Origin: Propionibacteriaceae bacterium
Lineage (GTDB): Bacteria > Actinomycetota > Actinomycetes > Propionibacteriales > Propionibacteriaceae
Length of the DNA: 6,138 nt
Assembly: GCA_020438595.1 (NCBI GenBank)
Contig: JAGQUI010000171.1
Coordinates: forward strand, 1 to 6,138
Reading direction: 5' to 3'
This document shows positions 1-4,563 of the stretch, piece after piece. The notes under the pieces are model-generated. The model worked only from the letters and a program-made list of their open reading frames with translations. It ran no database searches and was not told the DNA's origin. Every line of letters begins with the position of its first letter. Within the stretch, counting starts at the first letter, position 1. Both the position numbers and the translations under genes were made by a program.

Positions 1-397
1 CGGCCTGGCGGCCTACGGCGTGTCCCTGGCGCTGTTCATCGTCGCGATGCGCCACGTCGGGACCGCCCGCGCCGGCGCCTACTACTCCGTCGCACCGTTC
101 TTCGGTGCCCTGCTCGCCGTCACGATGGGCGAACCGGTCACCTGGCCCCTCCTGGTCGCAGCCGTCCTGATGGGCGCCGGTGTGTGGCTGCACGTCACCG
201 AACGGCACGAACACTCACACACCCACCAGCCGATCACCCACGAGCACTGGCACACCCACGACGAGGGCCACCACGACCACGAGCACGACCAGCCGGCACC
301 AGCGGGCACCCGGCACAGCCACCCGCACACCCATCAGGCCGTCACGCACACCCACCCACACTTCCCCGACGCCCACCACCACCACACCCACAGCTGA
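1..397 (+). CDS. EamA/DMT-family transporter with His-rich tail, C-terminal part (5' end outside window)
   Basis: The reading frame is open from base 2 to a TGA at 395-397, giving 131 residues of a gene that starts before the window. The GTG at 20 lies inside a membrane segment and is not taken as the start. The visible part has the end of one transmembrane helix (SLALFIVAMRHVG), the EamA-typical stretch TARAGAYYSVAPFFGALLAV with the next helix, a GEPVTWP turn, and a last helix ending GVWLHVTER. After that comes a hydrophilic tail (206-394) with 24 His in 63 residues. EamA/DMT proteins normally have ten helices and export or exchange small metabolites. From memory, a subgroup carries just this kind of His-rich C-terminus, which suggests divalent metal binding, but the transported substrate is unknown. 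The tail is probably cytoplasmic if the usual ten-helix topology holds. The family call is firm and the substrate is open. Confidence 0.88.
   Translation, partial: GLAAYGVSLALFIVAMRHVGTARAGAYYSVAPFFGALLAVTMGEPVTWPLLVAAVLMGAGVWLHVTERHEHSHTHQPITHEHWHTHDEGHHDHEHDQPAPAGTRHSHPHTHQAVTHTHPHFPDAHHHHTHS
206..394 (+). repeat. Duplicated His-rich unit in the transporter tail
   Basis: Within the tail, HSHTHQPITHEHWH (from base 212) and HPHTHQAVTHTHPH (from base 320) align with a 36-codon offset, and each is followed by a D and an HHxHxH cluster (HHDHEH and HHHHTH). The shared pattern is H[SP]HTHQ[PA][IV]TH[ET]H[WP]H, with a one-residue length difference before the last cluster. The linker between them is DQPAPAGTR. 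This looks like an old duplication of a metal-binding unit. The DNA is dominated by CAC codons, so some of the similarity could come from low complexity. The QxxTH core matching in the same register argues for real duplication. Confidence 0.65.
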
Positions 398-460
398 AGA
401 GGACCAGACGACTGCGCAAGGGGCTCGCTCGTTGCCGCGCGTGCCATGTACCGTTCCTTG

Positions 461-475
461 CTGCCCCGGGGGCAG
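461..475. repeat. Perfect inverted repeat CTGCCCC-G-GGGGCAG
   Basis: Two 7-base arms (461-467 and 469-475) surround a single base 64 bp after the stop codon of the EamA gene. The right arm is also the first half of the first GGGGCAG direct-repeat site (468-486). It could help end transcription of the upstream gene, but there is no T-tract on either strand and a one-base centre cannot form a tight RNA hairpin without opening inner pairs. An origin as an inverted copy of the integrase-type half site is equally possible. Confidence 0.4.
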
Positions 476-486
476 ACGTGGGGCAC
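468..486 (+). repeat. GGGGCAGACGTGGGGCAC tandem site, copy 1
   Basis: The site has two GGGGCA half-sites about ten bases apart, i.e. one helical turn. It matches copy 3 at 900-919 in GGGGCAGAYGTGGGGCA. Paired short direct repeats on the same strand, spread over a few hundred bases around a tRNA end, are the usual arrangement of arm-type binding sites of tyrosine integrases. That function is inferred, not shown. Confidence 0.55.
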
Positions 487-555
487 GAGACTCCACGACG
501 TGAGCCGCGTGCCGGCTCCACACCTAGCCACAATCCCCTTACGGGCACCGCCTTC

Positions 556-575
556 GTGGGCCACACGTGGGGAAG
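556..575 (+). repeat. GTGGGCCACACGTGGGGAAG tandem site, copy 2 (diverged)
   Basis: This copy has the same length and orientation as the other two sites and keeps GTGGG, CA at the centre-left, and YGTGGGG, but it differs from copy 3 (900-919) at 5 of 20 bases. It is the weakest member and might be chance in GC-rich DNA. Confidence 0.4.
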
Positions 576-621
576 GTGGATGTCGAGCCGACACCAGGAG
601 CCCATCGCGATAGGCAATCGT

Positions 622-794
622 CCTTGTCAGGGCCATTTACCGGCCAGTGGCGCGACCGCGATGACCCGGCGCAATCCGAGAAACGTGGCTAAGAACTGTA
701 CATGTGCCCTTGTCAGAGCGATTCGAGCTCTTCAGGACTCCCCGCGAGAGTACGGATACTCCACGCGATCTTGCGGCGTTTGCCCTAGTCAGGG
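622..794 (+). repeat. Three spaced copies of a CCCTTGTCAGGG-like motif
   Basis: Copies are CCTTGTCAGGG at 622-632, CCCTTGTCAGAG at 707-718 and CCCTAGTCAGGG at 783-794. They lie on one strand about 80 bases apart (85 and 76 by their starts). The full form is an imperfect palindrome (CCCT...AGGG), so it could be a dimeric protein's operator or a second class of recombinase or directionality-factor site. The last copy ends ten bases before the tRNA 3' end. No function can be assigned from sequence alone. Confidence 0.4.
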
Positions 795-803
795 ACACCT
801 TAC

Positions 804-830
804 GGTGCGCGAGAGAGGAGTTGAACCTCC
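804..830 (-). pseudogene. tRNA 3'-end remnant (T-arm and acceptor strand), probable attachment-site core
   Basis: On the minus strand the order is T-stem GGAGG, T-loop TTCAACT, T-stem CCTCT, acceptor strand CTCGCGC, then A and CC. The T-loop fits the universal TTCRANY pattern, the conserved G-C pair closes the loop, and the stem pairs fully with one G-U. Upstream of the T-stem, the sequence (831 onward on the plus strand) does not continue as a variable arm or anticodon arm, and the matching acceptor strand GCGCGAG at a 5' end is absent, so only about 27 bases of tRNA remain. The end resembles actinobacterial tRNA-Leu, from memory only. Such isolated tRNA ends are left by elements that integrate into tRNA genes. 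Confidence 0.6.
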
Positions 831-848
831 CGGGGAGCGCGACTGAAC

Positions 849-866
849 ATGCCTTTGGCTAGGCAT
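849..866. repeat. Small inverted repeat ATGCCT-N6-AGGCAT
   Basis: Six-base arms (849-854 and 861-866) flank a six-base loop, close to the broken edge of the tRNA remnant. I checked it as an anticodon arm and it does not fit: the loop is six bases and lacks the normal flanking T and purine. It may be a minor structural element of the attachment region or chance. Confidence 0.3.
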
Positions 867-899
867 TATGCACAGTTCTCCCTCGCCTCTCCGAGCTTC

Positions 900-919
900 G
901 TGGGGCAGATGTGGGGCAG
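900..919 (+). repeat. GTGGGGCAGATGTGGGGCAG tandem site, copy 3 (best copy)
   Basis: This is a perfect tandem of GTGGGGCAG with a two-base register (GTGGGGCAGAT then GTGGGGCAG). It lies on the opposite side of the tRNA remnant from copies 1 and 2, and about 37 bases from the point where ispH similarity stops. Arm-type sites on both sides of a core are the expected attP layout of a tyrosine integrase. The function is inferred. Confidence 0.55.
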
Positions 920-956
920 CCCCCAACCACTTCACCGGGCAAACGTAGCGCCGGGG

Positions 957-1127
957 TTCCTGGACCACCATGGCTCCTCGCGCGGCGAGGCGCTCCATGC
1001 ACGTGGGTGTTGTGGACGACCTGCCGGCGCACATAGACCGGCGCCCCGTACCTCTCCACCGCCTTCTCGACAATCTTCACCGCCCGCGCAATCCCGCACA
1101 GAAGCTCCGCGGGGCCGCGAGCACCAT
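957..1127 (-). pseudogene. ispH: ispH fragment (4-hydroxy-3-methylbut-2-enyl diphosphate reductase), frameshifted and truncated
   Basis: Read on the minus strand from an ATG at 1127, the sequence gives MVLAAPRSFCAG, then after a one-base loss IARAVKIVEKAV and ERYGAPVYVRRQVVHNTHV, then after a one-base gain MERLAARGAMVVQE, where similarity stops near 957. IspH makes IPP and DMAPP in the last step of the MEP pathway and normally has about 310-340 residues; here some 57 codons remain. The first iron-sulfur cysteine (in FCAG) and the first substrate-pocket histidine (in VVHN) are present. The other cluster cysteines would lie in the missing part. The first frameshift leads to a TGA at 1077-1079. 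The APRSFCAG form recalls, from memory, secondary IspH copies in terpenoid gene clusters more than the APRGYCAG housekeeping form. It cannot make active enzyme. Confidence 0.85.
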
Positions 1128-1368
1128 CTGCCTGGTTGCCGTGACTCGCAGCCTAGGCACACGGAGGCTCGGAAGGATGACCGATTGCGAGCAAACCCTC
1201 GGTGCCAGCCCAAGGCTGTCCGTGATAACGGCCGGCGGAGCCGCGCTACGTCGAGACCTGCATCGGGGAACGGAACCCCACGTCGAGTCCGGCCTCCCGG
1301 GCCGGATCCGCCCTCTACGGCTACTACCGGCGACACACTGCAGTCGGCTGGCCACGGACTCCGCAGCG

Positions 1369-2652
1369 CTACCGCTTCCCGCACGGGAGGCCCGAGCCCG
1401 GCCGGTCCGGCTCGCTCGGGACGGTGAGGATCCGGGCCTCCACCCGCCCCGTGATGACGCGGCGGATCAGCGCACACAGGAGTGCGCATCCGGCGGTGCC
1501 CAGCCACAGGGCCTCGCGTCCGGCCACCTGAAGTACGTACCCGCCGAGCCACGGGCCGATGCTGTAGCCGAGGGTGAGGGCGGCGGACAGAAGCCCCAGA
1601 TAGCGTGCCCGGGAGCCGGGCTTCGCGAGCGCGCTCACCACGGCGCTGCGGACCGGCGCGTCCATCATCTCGCCGACCGTCCAGATCGTGAGGCAGCCCA
1701 GAATCAGCGCGATGTGCTGGTGCGGCAGGGCCAGCAGACCGTAGCCGAGCCCTGCCACCGCGGCGGCCCGGGCGAGGATCCGCAGCGCGCGGCGCCGGGC
1801 GATCGCACGTCCGGCCCGGATCTGGAAGATGGTGAGGAGGGCGCCGTTCCAGAAGATCACGTAGCCGTAGAAGTCCGGACTGTAGCCGCTGGCCTCCATG
1901 TCCAGCGGCAGGGTGCCGGTCATCTGGGAAAGGCACAGCGCGAACAGCAGGCTGGAACTGATCAGCACCACGGCCAGCCGGTCCCGGGCCGCCAGTGACA
2001 CGGTGGCCAGCGCGCGCCAGCCACGGCCGCGCAGGCTGGCGCGCTGCCTGGGCGACCGGGTCCGGGTCTGCGGACGGGTCGCCGGCAGGATCCGGGCAAC
2101 CAGGACGAGGGCGAGGAACGTTCCCACCGCTTCGAGATAGAACAACCAGTCGAATGCGAACACCGCCACCTGACCGCCGACCAGCGCGGTGAACGCGAAC
2201 CCGACGTTCATCGCCCAGTACTCTGCGGCGTAGATCTCCGTCCAGTGGCGCACCGGGATCGTTCGGACGACCAGCGAGGAGAAGGCGGGCTGCACCGCGT
2301 TCACGAAGGCCCCGAGAAGGAAGAACCCCACCAACAGGGCGTGCGTGCTCTGCAGGTGCGGGATCGCCGCCGCGCTCAGGGCGGCCCCGGCGAGCAGCGT
2401 CAGGACGACCGGCTTCTCGCCGAAGCGGTCGGCGATCGCTCCGGCGAGCATCACTGCGACCAGACCGCCCAGGCCCCGGATGGCGACGAAGAGGCCCGCG
2501 GTGGCGTAATCGAAGCCGCGTGCTCCGACCAGATACAGGGTGAGGAAGGGGATCGAGAGCTTGGACGCGGCGAGCACCGCCTCAATCAGGACGACGTCGC
2601 GTGGCTCGCCCACCAGCACGTCCGAGTTCAGGAACGAACGCAGCCACCGCAT
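1369..2652 (-). CDS. MFS transporter, DHA1/MdtH-like
   Basis: The 427-residue protein has the length and hydrophobicity of a 12-helix major facilitator. The loop between helices 2 and 3 carries the MFS signature GAIADRFGEKPV (residues 71-82). A positively charged cytoplasmic loop (about 190-212, RPQTRTRSPRQRASLRGR) separates the two halves. The second half has TIWTVGEMMDAPVRSAVV (322-339) followed by RARYLG and GYSIGPWLGG (362-371), a pattern I associate with MdtH-type and related drug or metabolite exporters. Substrate is unknown. The ATG at 2652 has a modest GAGG (2662-2665) nine bases upstream, and the N-terminus MRWLRSFLNSD is a normal cytoplasmic start. It follows the MalG-like permease by 65 bp with no terminator visible, so it may be the last gene of the sugar operon, perhaps for exporting a product or an excess sugar derivative. 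It could equally be an unrelated gene with its own promoter. Confidence 0.88.
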   Translation of the reverse strand: MRWLRSFLNSDVLVGEPRDVVLIEAVLAASKLSIPFLTLYLVGARGFDYATAGLFVAIRGLGGLVAVMLAGAIADRFGEKPVVLTLLAGAALSAAAIPHLQSTHALLVGFFLLGAFVNAVQPAFSSLVVRTIPVRHWTEIYAAEYWAMNVGFAFTALVGGQVAVFAFDWLFYLEAVGTFLALVLVARILPATRPQTRTRSPRQRASLRGRGWRALATVSLAARDRLAVVLISSSLLFALCLSQMTGTLPLDMEASGYSPDFYGYVIFWNGALLTIFQIRAGRAIARRRALRILARAAAVAGLGYGLLALPHQHIALILGCLTIWTVGEMMDAPVRSAVVSALAKPGSRARYLGLLSAALTLGYSIGPWLGGYVLQVAGREALWLGTAGCALLCALIRRVITGRVEARILTVPSEPDRPGSGLPCGKR

Positions 2653-2717
2653 TGCGGCACGCCTCGACTTTCACGTGATCGCTGTGACGGCCGGCACCCA
2701 TCGCGGGTCCGACCCGG
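2653..2717 (-). other. Gap between permease and MFS gene, with a TCACGTGA palindrome
   Basis: This 65-base spacer contains an 8-base perfect palindrome TCACGTGA (2671-2678) 18 bases upstream of the MFS start codon, and a short GGGT-CCG-ACCC hairpin (2705-2715) just after the permease stop. Neither is strong enough to be called a terminator or operator. The absence of a T-run favours read-through from the permease gene. Confidence 0.3.
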
Positions 2718-3599
2718 TTACTTGCCCAGACCCTCAGTGATCCCTCGGACGAAGTGCCGCTGGCCGAACAGGAACGCAAGCACCATCGGGATCGCCGAGA
2801 TGGTCAACCCGGCGAACACCACCGGCCAGTTGGTGGTGAGTTTCGACTGCAGGGCCATCAGGCCGACCGGCATCGTCTTGAGCGCGTCGTCCTTGATGAA
2901 GACCAGGGCGAAGACGAACTCATTCCACGAGAACAGCGCCTGCAGGATCGCAGCGGAAATCAGGATCGGGTAGCACAGCGGCAACGTGACCCGCCAGAAC
3001 ATCTGCCACAGCGACGCACCGTCCACGATCGCCGCGTCCCGCAGCTCCGTGGGCAGGTCGATCATGTAGGCCCGGATCAGGAACGTCGTGAACGGAATGC
3101 GGAAGGCGGTGTAGAGGATGATGATCCCGATCAGGGTGTTGTACAGGTCGAGCGAGCGCATGACCCGGAACAGCGGCACGAGCGCCACCGTCTCCGAGAG
3201 CATCAGGCCACCGAGGATCAGCATCAGGATCGGCTGGCCGAGCGGGATCCGGACCTGGACCAGGGCAAAGGCTGCGAAGCTCGACACGAGCGTGACCAGC
3301 ACGATCGAACCAACGGTCACGACCAGCGAGTTGAAGATGTAGTGGACGACGCCGTAGTCCCAGGCCTGGATGTAGTTGCTGAACCGCCACTGTGCGGGCA
3401 GCCCCCACGCATCACCGAACAGCTCGGCATTCGTCTTGAACCCGGAGATCGCCATCCACAACAGCGGATAGAGCACGACGACGGCCAAGGCGGCGAGCAG
3501 GACGCCGATGAGCACCCGCAGCGGGGTGATCCTGAACCGCCGCCACCCGCGCACCTCCCGGGACGCCACTGCGTCCACCGACAGCTTCGTGACACTCAT
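2718..3599 (-). CDS. Carbohydrate ABC transporter permease, MalG type (CUT1)
   Basis: The 293-residue inner-membrane protein forms, with the neighbouring MalF-type subunit, the translocation channel of a sugar importer. Six helices fit the sequence: about 29-52 (ending YPLLWMAISGFK), 88-115, 125-145, 152-175, 208-235 and 261-282. The cytoplasmic EAA loop that docks on the ATPase is ELRDAAIVDGASLWQMFWRV (185-204), with the invariant DGA at 193-195 and the TLPL that follows. RGITEGLGK at the C-terminus matches the family's GxxxGAVKG-like end. The first codon overlaps the preceding gene's stop as ATGA (3596-3599), indicating translational coupling, and a strong GGAGGG (3607-3612) sits seven bases upstream inside the MalF-like gene. 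The long cytoplasmic N-terminus before helix 1 is usual. Family call is firm; substrate is not. Confidence 0.95.
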   Translation of the reverse strand: MSVTKLSVDAVASREVRGWRRFRITPLRVLIGVLLAALAVVVLYPLLWMAISGFKTNAELFGDAWGLPAQWRFSNYIQAWDYGVVHYIFNSLVVTVGSIVLVTLVSSFAAFALVQVRIPLGQPILMLILGGLMLSETVALVPLFRVMRSLDLYNTLIGIIILYTAFRIPFTTFLIRAYMIDLPTELRDAAIVDGASLWQMFWRVTLPLCYPILISAAILQALFSWNEFVFALVFIKDDALKTMPVGLMALQSKLTTNWPVVFAGLTISAIPMVLAFLFGQRHFVRGITEGLGK

Positions 3600-4480
3600 T
3601 GCTCAACCCTCCGGAGTCGTGAGTAGGCCAACTGCAGCACCGCGGCAGTGAAGGTGAAGACGAAGATCACGACCGCGATCACGGTCGCGTAGCCCATGTC
3701 GTCGTTCTTGAAGGCCGACTGGTACAGCCACGTGCCGAGGACCTGGCTGGAGTTGTTCGGTCCGCCCTGCGTCGTCGCCATGATCTCGTTGAAGACCAGG
3801 AAGGCACCCGAGATGGTGACGATCATCAACAGGGTCGTCATCTCGCGAACCAGCGGAACCGTGACCGAGAAGAAGGTGCGCACCGCCCCGGCGCCGTCGA
3901 CGAGGGCCGCTTCGTAGTACTCCTTCGGAATGCGCTGGATGGCGACCACGAAGAGCATGGTCGTGTAGCCGAGGTTCTGCCACTGGCTCATCGCGATCAC
4001 CGATCCGATGGCGGTCTCCTGCTCCCCCAGCCACGCGCGCGTCGACTCCACGCCGAACAGGGCCAGGAAGGCGTTGAGGAGGCCTTCGGGCTGGTAGATG
4101 ATCCGGAACAGCAGCCCGACGATCGTGATCGAGATCGTCGCAGGAATGAAGTACACCGTACGGAGGACGCCCCGGAGCCGGGGCGCCACCACTCCCTCCA
4201 GCAGCGCCGCGAGGACAAGGGCGATCCCGACCTGGAAGGCGACCGAAACGACCGCGTACCAGACGTTGTTGACGATCGCTGTCCAGAAGACCGGGTCGGC
4301 GAAGACCCGCTGGTAGTTGTTGAGCCCCACGAACTTCGGCACCGGCCGGAAGGCGTTCCAGCTGTACAGACTGAGCCGGAAGTTCTCGACGATGGGGTAG
4401 TAGACGAACACGAGCAGCAGCACGAGTGCGGGCAGGATCCACAGATACCCGACGGACCGCCGCGCCAGTTGTCTCTTCAT
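3596..4480 (-). CDS. Carbohydrate ABC transporter permease, MalF type (CUT1)
   Basis: This 294-residue membrane subunit pairs with the MalG-type permease. Helix 1 (about 11-32) runs into YYPIVENFRLSLYSWN, typical of CUT1 MalF-like subunits, then FVGLNNYQRVFADPVFW leads to helix 2. The EAA loop is EYYEAALVDGAGAVRTFFSV (188-207) with DGA at 195-197 and VPL after it, and TQGGP (237-241) is the conserved stretch near the helix before the end. It has the short six-helix form, without the long periplasmic insert of E. coli MalF. I chose the ATG at 4480 rather than the GTG three bases upstream because GAGAGG (4485-4490) is four bases from the ATG and only one from the GTG. It lies 83 bp downstream of the binding-protein gene, after a strong hairpin. 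Confidence 0.95.
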   Translation of the reverse strand: MKRQLARRSVGYLWILPALVLLLVFVYYPIVENFRLSLYSWNAFRPVPKFVGLNNYQRVFADPVFWTAIVNNVWYAVVSVAFQVGIALVLAALLEGVVAPRLRGVLRTVYFIPATISITIVGLLFRIIYQPEGLLNAFLALFGVESTRAWLGEQETAIGSVIAMSQWQNLGYTTMLFVVAIQRIPKEYYEAALVDGAGAVRTFFSVTVPLVREMTTLLMIVTISGAFLVFNEIMATTQGGPNNSSQVLGTWLYQSAFKNDDMGYATVIAVVIFVFTFTAAVLQLAYSRLRRVEQ

Positions 4481-4484
4481 CACG

Positions 4485-4490
4485 CCTCTC
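4485..4490 (-). promoter_or_regulatory. Ribosome binding site deciding the MalF-like start
   Basis: On the minus strand GAGAGG is followed by CGTGATG. With the ATG at 4480 the spacer is four bases; with GTG at 4483 it would be one, which is too short. This supports ATG as the start. Confidence 0.6.
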
Positions 4491-4502
4491 TTTGCGACCT
4501 GT

Positions 4503-4534
4503 GTCCGGGGACGGGTGGCGGCCCGCCCCCGGAC
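4503..4534 (-). promoter_or_regulatory. Intercistronic hairpin between binding protein and permease genes
   Basis: Arms GTCCGGGG (4503-4510) and CCCCGGAC (4527-4534) pair fully. After a single A/C mismatch the stem continues with CGGG (4512-4515) and CCCG (4522-4525), leaving a six-base loop. A smaller stem GACCC (4532-4536) with GGGTC (4542-4546) shares three bases with it, so the two are partly exclusive. There is no T-run after the hairpin on the minus strand; the sequence goes straight into the permease's ribosome site. In other binding-protein-dependent importers a hairpin at this position protects the upstream mRNA or partly stops transcription, so more binding protein than permease is made. 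That role is inferred here. Confidence 0.65.
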
Positions 4535-4563
4535 CCGCTCAGGGTCGGGTACAGAATCGACGG

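Larger units (their letters stand above)
398..1368. other. Gene-poor stretch between convergent genes; probable integration scar
   Basis: No frame here gives a recognisable intact protein; the long open frames are typical of high-GC DNA and do not resemble known families. The stretch contains GTGGGGCA-type repeats, a tRNA 3' end, short TTGTCAGG repeats, small inverted repeats and an ispH fragment, each listed separately. Bases 398-460 and 1128-1368 show nothing I can name. In one plus-strand frame around 1250-1385 there is a stretch reading ALYGYYRRHTAVGWPRTPQR, which I do not recognise and cannot support as a gene. There is no hairpin followed by a T-run to end either flanking gene. Confidence 0.6.

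Noticed and set aside
461..475. Rho-independent terminator after the EamA gene
   Set aside because: The inverted repeat has a one-base centre and no T-run on either strand.
184..846. Long plus-strand open frame (about 220 codons) overlapping the transporter tail and the scar
   Set aside because: It overlaps the real gene in another frame, its composition is Arg/Pro/His-rich as expected of shifted high-GC DNA, and it runs through the repeats and tRNA remnant. No domain is recognisable.
849..866. Anticodon arm of a complete tRNA together with the T-arm at 814-830
   Set aside because: The loop is six bases in the best pairing and lacks the T and purine that flank an anticodon, and no D-arm or 5' acceptor strand follows.
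398..1368. CRISPR array or toxin-antitoxin pair in the gene-poor stretch
   Set aside because: Repeats are few, unequal in spacing and imperfect, and no small gene pair with ribosome sites can be supported.
1391..1420. Inverted repeat CCCGAGC...GCTCGGG as a terminator of the MFS gene
   Set aside because: It lies inside the coding region, upstream of the stop codon in the direction of transcription, and has no T-run; it is probably a by-product of GC-rich codons.
849..1427. Plus-strand open frames across the ispH fragment and up to the MFS gene
   Set aside because: They run antisense to the ispH remnant, are rich in Arg, Pro and Ser, and resemble no family. Stop-free frames are common at this GC content.
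970..1998. Plus-strand open frame of 342 codons
   Set aside because: It lies antisense to the ispH fragment and to the 3' half of the MFS gene, which has clear transporter motifs. It has no transmembrane or domain pattern of its own.
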